DNA of 61,279 bases, from IMG/VR virus record IMGVR_UViG_3300046458_000047, positions 1 through 61,279 of that record; one strand, given 5' to 3'. Position 1 is the first letter of the stretch, and each line of letters starts with the position of its first letter. A model generated the notes under the pieces. It was not told where the DNA came from and did not search any database. It saw only the letters and a program-made list of their open reading frames with translations. The translations under genes and the position numbers were made by a program. Below are positions 50,659-57,540 of this stretch, in pieces. This DNA comes from a virus.

Positions 50659-50944
50659 AACGTGTCCCTCTGTTGTTCTATTGTCGTCACGCTACCGTCT
50701 AAACGTAGCTTGAACGCTGGCAAAGCAAAAGCCCAACGGACCAAAAAAAGGTATGACTATGGTTTGCCCTGGTGTGCTATGGCGACAACCACTAAATGCG
50801 CCGATTTAATGGTTGTGGCGAATTGCAGGCAAAGAAAAACCCCCGGCACTGTGAATGCCGGGGGTTTTTGGGGGGGAGGACGCTCTAACGTCCTTTGCAG
50901 CAGGTTGGAAGCCCATGCGGAGCTTAGAACATTCGCGTGTGGTG
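50659..50944. other. Intergenic stretch with hairpin and strong terminator
   Basis: A 286-base gap without a gene. It holds a long imperfect hairpin (ACAACCACTAAAT at 50785-50797 and ATTTAATGGTTGT at 50804-50816, one mismatch) and a 14-bp terminator stem (50835-50848 and 50856-50869, core CCCCCGGCA/TGCCGGGGG) with A- and T-runs on both sides. The terminator ends the minus-strand genes above; read on the plus strand, hairpin plus terminator could be a small RNA. Confidence 0.6.
50835..50869. terminator. Bidirectional terminator
   Basis: AAAAACCCCCGGCA and TGCCGGGGGTTTTT form a 14-bp stem with a 7-base loop. It follows the zinc-ribbon gene ending at 50945 on the minus strand. Confidence 0.85.
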
Positions 50945-51403
50945 TCAACGGGGCTTGTCGCGCTCCCGTTTGCGCGCAGCCATCACCAGCTCCTTGGACG
51001 CACTACCCAACCCCCCTATGACGTCTTCAGGCAGAATCGCTTTCGAGCAATGCGGACAGAGCGGGGCCATCTTCGTACTGCGCCATGCTTCGTCCATCAC
51101 CTTCGCCGCTCGACGGCGGATCTGGAATTTCTCGGCCTCGGCCAGTTCGGCGGCGCGTCGGTTGATCCGGCTCATGCCAGCGGCGAACACTTCAACGAGC
51201 CCTTTGAAGGCGTCAAAGGCTTCAACCTCGACCTTACAGTCGCTACACCACACGCGCCGTTCCTTGTCGTCATAGACCAACTGCTTATGCCGGCAGGAGG
51301 ACTCGGGGCGGCGCGTCATGCCTCTGGCCACCCGTAGGTCTTCGATCTGGACGACATTCACGCCATAGGTGTAGCCCGCTGGTTCGATGGGAACGTCACT
51401 CAT
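50945..51403 (-). CDS. Zinc-binding phage protein
   Basis: A 152-residue protein (MSDVPIEPAGYTYGVNVVQI). A first cysteine group in ESSCRHKQLVYDDKERRVWC and SDCKVEVEAF resembles a zinc ribbon in which HKQL... WC..C pattern occurs; a second group CPHCSKAI is near the C-terminus. Between them is a helical region. Likely nucleic-acid-binding, but not identified. It overlaps the small Cys-rich gene upstream. Confidence 0.6.
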   Translation of the reverse strand: MSDVPIEPAGYTYGVNVVQIEDLRVARGMTRRPESSCRHKQLVYDDKERRVWCSDCKVEVEAFDAFKGLVEVFAAGMSRINRRAAELAEAEKFQIRRRAAKVMDEAWRSTKMAPLCPHCSKAILPEDVIGGLGSASKELVMAARKRERDKPR

Positions 51404-51575
51404 AACAGTCACCGCACTGGAACTTCAGCTCGGCGTAGCTGCGCGGGTCTTTGCTGTGCCGGCCGCAATTCATGCTGCAAGTCTTGCTGTCCGGGTCGAA
51501 CTTGGCCAGCTCGGCGGGATCGGAGCGTGGCCAGTCAATCGGCGGTGGCGGTGGTGCCTTAACGGGTTTGGCCAT
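51396..51575 (-). CDS. Small Cys-rich protein
   Basis: A 59-residue protein (MAKPVKAPPPPPIDWPRSDP) with cysteines in KTCSMNCGRHS and FQCGDCYE, a possible zinc site. The start at 51575 is chosen because AGAGG precedes it; an ATG at 51596 lacks a ribosome-binding site. Not recognised. Overlaps both neighbours. Confidence 0.52.
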   Translation of the reverse strand: MAKPVKAPPPPPIDWPRSDPAELAKFDPDSKTCSMNCGRHSKDPRSYAELKFQCGDCYE

Positions 51576-51936
51576 GGCGAACGGCCTCTTGTTCATCTTG
51601 AATTTTGTTAATCGTGCGGGCAGTCGGCGCGTATTTACGCAGGAAGTCCAGCGCAGTAAGGGGCGTCATGAACATGAAATAAACGATAGAACCGGTTCCG
51701 CCGTAGTTGAGTCCGGCGAAAGCGTAGTAACGGTACGCAGGCGCCGGGTCTTGCGTCACATAAAACTCGATCTGCAAAGCGGCTAAATCCTCGCCCAAAC
51801 TAAAAGCGTGCTCGAAACGTGCGCGCTTCAAGGTTTCTTTCCAGTCCCATTCCTTCGTGCCCTCGGGCCAAAAACTGTCGAAAAAACTGGTGATTTTTTC
51901 TTGGGCGCCATTGGCGGTGTAAACATATTCGTCCAT
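51559..51936 (-). CDS. Hypothetical protein
   Basis: A 125-residue protein (MDEYVYTANGAQEKITSFFD). Aromatic-rich with EWDWKETLKRARFEHAFSLG and AYRYYAFAGLNYGGTGSIVY. Not recognised; no signal peptide. It is the third of a run of overlapping small genes. Confidence 0.55.
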   Translation of the reverse strand: MDEYVYTANGAQEKITSFFDSFWPEGTKEWDWKETLKRARFEHAFSLGEDLAALQIEFYVTQDPAPAYRYYAFAGLNYGGTGSIVYFMFMTPLTALDFLRKYAPTARTINKIQDEQEAVRHGQTR

Positions 51937-51939
51937 GGG

Positions 51940-52179
51940 TCAGCTCTCAGGGTTTTGGGTTGTGGGGGCCGCCTTCTTTGCCGCTGCAACAAGAGCATCG
52001 AGTAGCAGCTCCTGGCGTTGATCGCGGTCCAGCTTCTCGGCGATGGCGGTGATGACAAAGCTGTTCATGCTCATGTACAGATTCCACGCGGCAAGGTCCA
52101 TCTTGGCGCGCATCCCCTCGGGCAGGCGAATAACGAACTTGTCTGCTGTGCGCGAATCAGTGCCTTTTAACATGCTCAT
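51940..52179 (-). CDS. Arc-like ribbon-helix-helix protein
   Basis: A 79-residue protein (MSMLKGTDSRTADKFVIRLP). The segment DKFVIRLPEGMRAKMDLAAW followed by NLYMSMNSFVITAIAEKLD is the Arc/Mnt-type RHH fold: beta strand FVIRLP, then two helices. A phage-type repressor of early genes is the usual role. It overlaps the DUF7694-like gene (ATGA). Confidence 0.78.
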   Translation of the reverse strand: MSMLKGTDSRTADKFVIRLPEGMRAKMDLAAWNLYMSMNSFVITAIAEKLDRDQRQELLLDALVAAAKKAAPTTQNPES

Positions 52180-52562
52180 GTGCGGCTCCACTTGAAGCTG
52201 ACGGGTTCGGGCGGAAAAAACAGGTGGCGCATGTTCGACACGTTCACGATGTCCTGGTCTGCCGGGTACACCTCCAGCGCGTCTTTGTTGCCACGGCCAC
52301 ATTCGCGCTTGAGCACCATCAGCTCTTCCCAAGTGATCAGCTCGTCCCAGCTCGGGCCGGCGTGCGTGGTCCGGCACACGCTCATGCGCTCATAGCCGTT
52401 CGGCTCGGCGCAGACCTGCACCAGGAAACCCCGCGATCGCCAGACTTCCAGCGGCTGATGCTGGCCCTTGGGCCACTGCTCGGGGGGCACCTTCTGCAAG
52501 AAAAGCGGCCACTCAGCGTTGTTCTTGTCCATCTGCCGGCGCTGGTTGCGGGTCAGTTGCAT
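52176..52562 (-). CDS. DUF7694-like phage protein
   Basis: A 128-residue protein with NAEWPLFLQKVPPEQWPKG, EVWRSRGFLVQVCAEPNGYE and KRECGRGNKDALEVYPADQD, then VNVSNMRHLFF. I recognise this pattern from conserved phage proteins of unknown function (DUF7694-type). Likely nucleic-acid metabolism, but no activity is known to me. Confidence 0.7.
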   Translation of the reverse strand: MQLTRNQRRQMDKNNAEWPLFLQKVPPEQWPKGQHQPLEVWRSRGFLVQVCAEPNGYERMSVCRTTHAGPSWDELITWEELMVLKRECGRGNKDALEVYPADQDIVNVSNMRHLFFPPEPVSFKWSRT

Positions 52563-52574
52563 GGCAATCCTTTG

Positions 52575-52811
52575 TCAGTTCGGGGTGTCTTCTTTGAATT
52601 CACGGACAAGGCGCAGGGCGCTGGTCGCGGAATACACCGATTCAAACGCTGCGTCTACCAGTTCAATCAGCTCCAAATCACTGGCACTCCCGGCCTCGGC
52701 CTCGCCTTTGAAGTGCTTGAGCATTTCGTTCAGCTCGGCCAGCAACTTGGCCTGATCTATTTGCGCGTGTTCCAGGACGTATGCGTGGTGGTCACTCAGG
52801 TACAGGGCCAT
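52575..52811 (-). CDS. Hypothetical small helical protein
   Basis: A 78-residue acidic helical protein (MALYLSDHHAYVLEHAQIDQ). Not recognised. It lies 11 bases after the next gene in the same direction and 12 before the DUF7694-like gene. Confidence 0.52.
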   Translation of the reverse strand: MALYLSDHHAYVLEHAQIDQAKLLAELNEMLKHFKGEAEAGSASDLELIELVDAAFESVYSATSALRLVREFKEDTPN

Positions 52812-52821
52812 TACGACATCC

Positions 52822-53211
52822 TCAGTTGTGCTTGATCTGCGTCATTTCGGTGTGGCCGGCGTGGGTTAGCTTGTCTAGCGTCTTCGATAGATTGCCCAGC
52901 ATCATGGCCGTGTGTGCGGTCAGTTCAAACAACGAGCTGGCCATGTTCACCGAGGCGGTGAGGTCGCGCCGTTGGGCCTCTTTGTCACCGTTGTAGTCTT
53001 CCAACTTGGAGCGGATGACGGCTTGGCCCTTTAGAATCTTGACCACCGAATAGCTGGGCTCAAGGTGGCAAATCACTTCACTGGCGTTCGGCGCGGCGTG
53101 CATGACCACAAACCCGGCGATGTCGTACTTGGCCAGGATGGCGTTCACTTCGGCCCTGGCACGCAGTAGCTTTTCGCGGGCTACTGGGTCGTCTTTAAGC
53201 TGTTCGTTCAT
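52822..53211 (-). CDS. Hypothetical protein behind heptad array E
   Basis: A 129-residue protein (MNEQLKDDPVAREKLLRARA). An N-terminal alpha/beta part (FVVMHAAPNASEVICHLEPS) is followed by a long helix pair. Not recognised. Its leader is heptad array E followed by AGCAGAGGGCC, the same arrangement as before parA and the gene at 53267, so it probably belongs to the same regulon. Confidence 0.57.
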   Translation of the reverse strand: MNEQLKDDPVAREKLLRARAEVNAILAKYDIAGFVVMHAAPNASEVICHLEPSYSVVKILKGQAVIRSKLEDYNGDKEAQRRDLTASVNMASSLFELTAHTAMMLGNLSKTLDKLTHAGHTEMTQIKHN

Positions 53212-53227
53212 GGATGGCCCTCTGCTA

Positions 53228-53269
53228 TTAATTATTAACTATTAATTGGTAATTACGAATTACGATTTA
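53228..53269. repeat. Heptad array E
   Basis: Six in-register 7-bp units (TTAATTA, TTAACTA, TTAATTG, GTAATTA, CGAATTA, CGATTTA). It fills the gap between two minus-strand genes and ends 17 bases before the ATG at 53211. Confidence 0.82.
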
Positions 53270-53698
53270 ATGCGCGATGTTCTTGAGCTTGGGTTGCAGG
53301 TTGAAGGCAGGCGACATATGCCCGTCCAGCTCGCCGGCCATGTCGCCGAAGAAACAAATCTTGTCGCCCGCATTCGCCCGGGTCAGTGTCATTTTGATCT
53401 TGTCTTGCAGTGGCGTTTCGCCCAACTTCAGCTCCTGGATGATCAGACGCTTCTGACCGAACGGGAGGTTGGCCAGGGCTTCAAACGCGGCCTGTCCGGC
53501 AGGGGTCATGAACGGTTCACCGTTTTCCATGTAGCCACCCGACCAGCAGCAGTAATAGGTGTCGTGGTCGTATTCGACCTCAAACACCATGAACTCCATT
53601 GCCTGATCGGGTGCCAGTCCCAACGCTTTCTGCGCTTTCAACAGCGTTTTATCCGATGGCTTGGCGCCGATGATCAGGGTGCTTTTGATGTCTGGCAT
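53267..53698 (-). CDS. Hypothetical protein behind heptad array F
   Basis: A 143-residue protein (MPDIKSTLIIGAKPSDKTLL). It contains FMVFEVEYDHDTYYCCWSGG and DKICFFGDMAGELDGHMSPA. Not recognised. Its stop overlaps heptad array E and its leader is array F followed by AGAGAGGCG. Flanking arrays on both sides suggest tight control. Confidence 0.57.
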   Translation of the reverse strand: MPDIKSTLIIGAKPSDKTLLKAQKALGLAPDQAMEFMVFEVEYDHDTYYCCWSGGYMENGEPFMTPAGQAAFEALANLPFGQKRLIIQELKLGETPLQDKIKMTLTRANAGDKICFFGDMAGELDGHMSPAFNLQPKLKNIAH

Positions 53699-53714
53699 TC
53701 CCGTCGCCTCTCTA

Positions 53715-53749
53715 TTAATTATTAATTATTAAATCGTAATTACGATTAG
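53715..53749. repeat. Heptad array F
   Basis: Five in-register 7-bp units (TTAATTA twice, TTAAATC, GTAATTA, CGATTAG). It ends 16 bases before the ATG at 53698 and overlaps the stop codon of the gene upstream. Confidence 0.78.
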
Positions 53750-53973
53750 AACCAGGTTTCGACAATGCTGGGGTCGTCGTGCTCATAGCGCGGCTGGCAG
53801 TACAGCCCCTGCGGAATCTTGCGCCGGATCGCTTCGAGCGAATCGGCGGTGTGTACGTCACTCGTCAACACCGGTTCCGGCGCGCTCGTCACAAGCCAGC
53901 GCTTCACGACGTACTGCCCCGTGGTGGGAAAGTGATAGATCGTCCACATCGTCAGCGGGTCATGGTTGGTCAT
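53746..53973 (-). CDS. Hypothetical small protein
   Basis: A 75-residue protein (MTNHDPLTMWTIYHFPTTGQ), aromatic-rich, with YVVKRWLVTSAPEPVLTSD and a late QGLYCQPRYEHDDPSIVE. Not recognised. Its start overlaps the end of the upstream gene by 14 bases. Confidence 0.52.
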   Translation of the reverse strand: MTNHDPLTMWTIYHFPTTGQYVVKRWLVTSAPEPVLTSDVHTADSLEAIRRKIPQGLYCQPRYEHDDPSIVETWF

Positions 53974-54292
53974 CAGGATCGCCCTCGATCTGGTGGATAT
54001 GGTCTGTGCTGAACTTCACCAAGTCGCCCCATGCCAGCCTGTGGACGTGGCTGAAATACAGGTGGTTTTTGACTTCGGCAATCCACTCGCCATCCTCGGC
54101 GCGGCGAACCAGCACGCACCGGAAGCGTTCCTGTGGATCGTTCGTGAACACGCCGGCACTGCCGATCATCACCGTGTCGCCCGGTTGCAGTTCGTCCAGG
54201 CGATGAGGCGCCGGCACAAAGAAGGTTTCCGGGTACTTGCGCGCCATGGCCTGCGCGTTCACCAGCTCGGGGAGCTTAATTTCTTGTGCCAT
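53960..54292 (-). CDS. Hypothetical protein, beta-barrel-like (DUF2314-type resemblance)
   Basis: A 110-residue protein (MAQEIKLPELVNAQAMARKY). The segment ELQPGDTVMIGSAGVFTN, then EWIAEVKNHLYFSHVHRLAWG and VKFSTDHIHQIE, resembles the small DUF2314-type barrel found in phage and toxin-immunity contexts. Overlaps both neighbours. Function unknown. Confidence 0.57.
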   Translation of the reverse strand: MAQEIKLPELVNAQAMARKYPETFFVPAPHRLDELQPGDTVMIGSAGVFTNDPQERFRCVLVRRAEDGEWIAEVKNHLYFSHVHRLAWGDLVKFSTDHIHQIEGDPDDQP

Positions 54293-54497
54293 TCAGTTGT
54301 TGCTCCAGTTCCTTGATGCGCGCACGTAGCCGGACCATTGTGCCGACTGCCATGCCCAACACCAAACACAATTCTTGGCGACTGGCATTTTGCAAGTTGG
54401 CCTTGTACAGCGCGTCGAACGAGTCCTCGAAAAGGGTTTCGTCCTTCTCGGCCATGCTGATGCTGATGGCGACGGCGGGGTCATTGTATGGCGTCAT
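54276..54497 (-). CDS. Small helical protein
   Basis: A 73-residue protein (MTPYNDPAVAISISMAEKDE) with a GGAG site before the ATG. Mostly helical with a coiled-coil end (RLRARIKELEQQLNG). Not recognised. Overlaps both neighbours by about 17 bases. Confidence 0.52.
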   Translation of the reverse strand: MTPYNDPAVAISISMAEKDETLFEDSFDALYKANLQNASRQELCLVLGMAVGTMVRLRARIKELEQQLNGTRN

Positions 54498-54831
54498 CGT
54501 CTTTCTCCTTGGGCCAGAACTGGCTCGGGTCATAGTTGGGCTTGGCTTTGGCTTCTATGTCTTCCGGTAGTTCCGGCCTACGGGCCACCCAGCCGCTCGG
54601 CACGTCGTCGCGGGTTTTCAGGTCCATGTATTCGCCGAAGGCCGTGGTTGGGTCTTTGAAGCAATAGCGCTGGGCGTAACCCGTGCGGTCAACGTCGATG
54701 CACAGGCCGATGGTGGTGATCAGGCATGTCAAAGCGATGTAGGTGCCGTCGTCCAGTTGCCGCCACGCCATAAAGCGGTTGTCGGGATCGCTCAACGCCG
54801 CCTCGATGTAGGGATCGCGCTTAGGCTTCAA
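54481..54831 (-). CDS. Hypothetical protein
   Basis: A 116-residue protein (MKPKRDPYIEAALSDPDNRF). It has an alpha/beta N-terminal half (AWRQLDDGTYIALTCLITTI, GLCIDVDRTGYAQRYCFKDP) and a Pro/Asp/Lys-rich end. Not recognised. Confidence 0.52.
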   Translation of the reverse strand: MKPKRDPYIEAALSDPDNRFMAWRQLDDGTYIALTCLITTIGLCIDVDRTGYAQRYCFKDPTTAFGEYMDLKTRDDVPSGWVARRPELPEDIEAKAKPNYDPSQFWPKEKDDDAIQ

Positions 54832-55165
54832 AGGCGCACTCTCCGCGAAACCCCGCCAGTTCGCACGCTACGGCGTGGCCGCGTTCGGCTTCGTCCCAGG
54901 TGCGATAGCGCTTCTGATAGTCGTCGTGCGGGCCGCCGAAGATCATGGTTTCAAACAGAATCGGCGGGCCGCCGTCGTAGCCGTGATCGAGGCCAAGGAA
55001 GATGGTGGACACAAGGATGTCACGCTCGGGGTCGTGGGCCTTACCCACTGCCCTTTTTCCGCCTTGCATGAACTCAGCCCACGCATACAGGTCTTGCGTG
55101 CCAACCGGCGTGTGCCCGTCCAGCATCCAATAGCGCGGCTTCCACGCTTCCGGTAGCTCATTCAT
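54821..55165 (-). CDS. Hypothetical protein
   Basis: A 114-residue protein (MNELPEAWKPRYWMLDGHTP) after AGGAGAG. Conserved-looking segments are LYAWAEFMQGGKRAVGKAHD, VSTIFLGLDHGYDGGPPILF and ETMIFGGPHDDYQKRYRTWD, a pattern I know from many phage proteins without function. The longer frame to 55219 lacks a ribosome-binding site. Confidence 0.62.
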   Translation of the reverse strand: MNELPEAWKPRYWMLDGHTPVGTQDLYAWAEFMQGGKRAVGKAHDPERDILVSTIFLGLDHGYDGGPPILFETMIFGGPHDDYQKRYRTWDEAERGHAVACELAGFRGECAFEA

Positions 55166-55535
55166 ATGGGCTCTCCTTGTAAAGGGTGTCAGGGTGCAAG
55201 CCGGCCGATTGGTAGCCAATCCGTTGCAGGTAAGCGCGCAGGTGCGGATTGCCGATGTTTTCGACCATCACCGCTTGCAGGTCCAGCGACGGGACATCGG
55301 TTTCCAGCCGACGCAGTAGCGCGGTGAACAGGCCTTGCCGTTGTTTGTCTTCGTTCACTTCGACGGACGCAATCACCAGGCTGTCCAGCATTCGCCCGGC
55401 ACAGAGGCGCGGGCCAAGGCGCACGTACAGGTGAATATCCGGCGCGTACAGGTGCTTGCGCACCAGCTCGCCGGGCTTGCGGTCAGAGGCCAGCGCGTGG
55501 AGCTGGGCCACGATGTCCTCAAGGCTGCCGTTCAT
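55158..55535 (-). CDS. GNAT-like acetyltransferase protein
   Basis: A 125-residue protein. SLVIASVEVNEDKQRQGLFT and LLRRLETDVPSLDLQAVMVE, then NPHLRAYLQRIGYQ, give the short GNAT core: V-E-V...R-x-x-G-x-x...N-x-x-L-x-x-x-x-x-x-x-G. Much shorter than bacterial GNATs, so possibly a non-catalytic phage version. Overlaps both neighbours. Confidence 0.6.
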   Translation of the reverse strand: MNGSLEDIVAQLHALASDRKPGELVRKHLYAPDIHLYVRLGPRLCAGRMLDSLVIASVEVNEDKQRQGLFTALLRRLETDVPSLDLQAVMVENIGNPHLRAYLQRIGYQSAGLHPDTLYKESPYE

Positions 55536-55800
55536 TGTTCAGCTCTGCCTCTTTGCGTAGGGCTTCCAGCTTGTTCACCAGGGTTTCCATGCTGTCGTGC
55601 AAGCGAACGCGCAGCATCAGTTCCTGTTGATTGCGCTCAATCCGGTTCAGGACGATGAAGTTGTGGATCAGGTATTGCGCCCCGGTCCCTGCCCAGCAGC
55701 CACCGACCCAGCCGTATTCCGAACCAATGGCTAGCCCCGCCATCAGGCCACCAGCGACCGAAAGGATGGTGTCCCAGCTCACGTACTTGGCGAGGTTCAT
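55519..55800 (-). CDS. Small membrane protein with cytoplasmic coiled coil
   Basis: A 93-residue protein (MNLAKYVSWDTILSVAGGLM). One or two membrane spans (about 10-45, LMAGLAIGSEYGWVGGCWAG) precede a charged coiled coil (RIERNQQELMLRVRLHDSME). ATG at 55800 overlaps the upstream stop (ATGA). By size it could be a holin or a membrane anchor, with no decisive motif and no endolysin nearby. Confidence 0.57.
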   Translation of the reverse strand: MNLAKYVSWDTILSVAGGLMAGLAIGSEYGWVGGCWAGTGAQYLIHNFIVLNRIERNQQELMLRVRLHDSMETLVNKLEALRKEAELNNERQP

Positions 55801-56498
55801 GGCGCGTAGTCCGGGTTGTCCCACACCCATATGGCGTTGCCATTCGCGTTGGCCCCTCGGGAAAACAGGCCGTCAACGTGAATGCCGGTCGACGGCAGGC
55901 TGTGCAAGGGTTTAAGGGCGTGCGGTCCAGCGTTACCAACGAATATGTAACGCTTGATCTTGCTCAGCAGTAGCACCTCATCGACGCCCCACATATTGCC
56001 GCCCCGGTGCGATTCGTTGACGTTGTACAAGTGCGTGACCCACGCCGCGACGACCACCTCGGGCCGGCAATGCTCGACGGCTTCCAGCGCGTCCAGCTTC
56101 TGAACGTGTTCGCCGTAGGTAACGAGCGGCTGGCCCATGGTCGCGTAGAGTTCCTGAATTTCGGGACGGGTTTGCATATGGCTGTCGGTGCAAGGAATGC
56201 CCAGCGCCATGCCCAGCAGGCCGTTACCGGCGCCGATTTCGATAGCCGACCGGCTCGGGCTGACTTCTTTGATCAGCTCGTCCAACTTGGTGATCAGTTC
56301 CCACGTTGGTAGCACGTAGGCAGCATGACGGTGGCCAAACACTGACAGTTGTTCTTGGGGGAACTGCCGGTAGAAGTCCGCGTGGACCACTTGCAATTGG
56401 CCATTGTCCAGAGCGAACGCATCGAGTCGGGCTTGTGCCACGGGGTCGGGCATGACAATGGATGCCGCGCTGTGGGGTATGGCAGCCGTTAGTTTCAT
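55797..56498 (-). CDS. SAM-dependent methyltransferase-like protein
   Basis: A 233-residue protein. Motif I is SAIEIGAGNGLLGMALG near residue 88; a later EVVVAAWVTHLYN and LLSKIKRYIFVGNAGPHALK fit a class I methyltransferase. The second acidic motif and a NPPY-type motif are not obvious, so the substrate is unclear. It belongs to the run of coupled small genes. Confidence 0.68.
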   Translation of the reverse strand: MKLTAAIPHSAASIVMPDPVAQARLDAFALDNGQLQVVHADFYRQFPQEQLSVFGHRHAAYVLPTWELITKLDELIKEVSPSRSAIEIGAGNGLLGMALGIPCTDSHMQTRPEIQELYATMGQPLVTYGEHVQKLDALEAVEHCRPEVVVAAWVTHLYNVNESHRGGNMWGVDEVLLLSKIKRYIFVGNAGPHALKPLHSLPSTGIHVDGLFSRGANANGNAIWVWDNPDYAP

Positions 56499-57007
56499 GC
56501 CTCGACCTCACCGCACGCAATTTGCAGCGCTTTGTATTTGGCCTCCAGGTCGGAATAGTCCTCATGCAACTTCTGGTGACGCTCGCGCAATCCGGTGTGG
56601 TTGGTCTGCAAGGTCTTGTGCTCATGACTCAGGGCTTTAAAGCGCGGGCTGTCGTCTTCGTTGCCACTCTTGACCGGCCCCTTTTCAAGTTCCGCGTACT
56701 TCTTCTGTAGCTCGTCCAACTGCCTTTGCAGCAATTCCGCCTTGGTGCGTGCGCCTCGGCGGCTTTCGGCCGGTTCAGCGGCCGGAGCCGGTGCCGGCTG
56801 TGACAGCGCGATCAGCTCGGCGCGCAGCTTGTTGCGCTCGTCGGCGATCGGCCGCCAGTTGGTGTGGATGTCGCGTAGGTGGTCGGTTTCAACCGTCGTC
56901 AGCAACATGCGCAATTCAAACTCGGCGAACGGTAGTTGATCGCTCGGCACCATTTCCATCAGGCGAGCCCTATAGCTCGTCACGTCGTTGTTCCACGGTT
57001 CATTCAT
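56495..57007 (-). CDS. Coiled-coil protein
   Basis: A 170-residue protein (MNEPWNNDVTSYRARLMEMV). An N-terminal helical region, an Ala/Pro/Glu linker (SQPAPAPAAEPAE), and a long coiled coil (ELLQRQLDELQKKYAELEKG and DYSDLEAKYKALQ). Not recognised. Overlaps the methyltransferase gene by four bases. Confidence 0.57.
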   Translation of the reverse strand: MNEPWNNDVTSYRARLMEMVPSDQLPFAEFELRMLLTTVETDHLRDIHTNWRPIADERNKLRAELIALSQPAPAPAAEPAESRRGARTKAELLQRQLDELQKKYAELEKGPVKSGNEDDSPRFKALSHEHKTLQTNHTGLRERHQKLHEDYSDLEAKYKALQIACGEVEA

Positions 57008-57048
57008 TACCGACTTGCCTCTCATGTGTACGAATTGTTTACAGGTTG

Positions 57049-57267
57049 TTATTTGCGCCGCTCAAACTCTGTGCAACGGACAATCACCGTCTGCGCATCG
57101 CGGGTCAGTGGCGGCATGGTATTAAACGGCAAGTGGCTGCAATTGCGTAACGCATGTACGCAAGTGCCACACATCCCGCCTTTGGGTTGGTGGTTCATAT
57201 CAACGTCCGGTCGGTGTTCAGGTTTTATCAGGCCGTGCTCAATGAGCAACGCCCATTGCTCAGCCAT
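57049..57267 (-). CDS. Small Cys-rich protein, possible zinc finger
   Basis: A 72-residue frame (MAEQWALLIEHGLIKPEHRP). Its second half holds GGMCGTCVHALRNCSHL and VIVRCTEFERRK, four cysteines that may bind zinc or an iron-sulphur cluster. The start is uncertain, because upstream no strong ribosome-binding site is seen. Not recognised. Confidence 0.5.
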   Translation of the reverse strand: MAEQWALLIEHGLIKPEHRPDVDMNHQPKGGMCGTCVHALRNCSHLPFNTMPPLTRDAQTVIVRCTEFERRK

Positions 57268-57286
57268 CCATTGTACTAGTGGCGGA

Positions 57287-57493
57287 TTAATAGTCTTCGT
57301 CGTCCTGCGCAATGCCCTTGAGTACCCACGTCCAGTAATCGCTGTCGTCCTTCGCGTTTGCAAACGCTGCCCGTGTGTATTCCGGGTGTTCTTCGACGTA
57401 CTTGGCTTGCAGCTCAGGGATGTCCATGCCGAAGTCTTCATAGTCATAGGGCAGTCCACAATCGCTGACTGTGATGGTGGGGTTCTTCTCCAT
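57287..57493 (-). CDS. Small acidic protein
   Basis: A 68-residue, very acidic protein (MEKNPTITVSDCGLPYDYED). It ends KGIAQDDEDY. Strong negative charge is common in DNA-mimic anti-defence proteins, but composition alone does not establish that. Not recognised. Confidence 0.52.
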   Translation of the reverse strand: MEKNPTITVSDCGLPYDYEDFGMDIPELQAKYVEEHPEYTRAAFANAKDDSDYWTWVLKGIAQDDEDY

Positions 57494-57540
57494 CGTCGTG
57501 TTCCTTGTAGGTTTCCCGCACGGGCGGGCACTTGGCGGGG

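Noticed and set aside
50691-50709. Operator-like GCTAC/GTAGC repeat upstream of the 50281 gene
   Set aside because: Only 5-bp arms and a poor match to the dispersed motif; not enough to list as a site.
53737-53753. Further copy of the 17-bp motif (GGTTCTAATCG on the minus strand)
   Set aside because: It overlaps the coding end of the gene at 53746 and heptad array F, and its second half does not match, so chance is likely.
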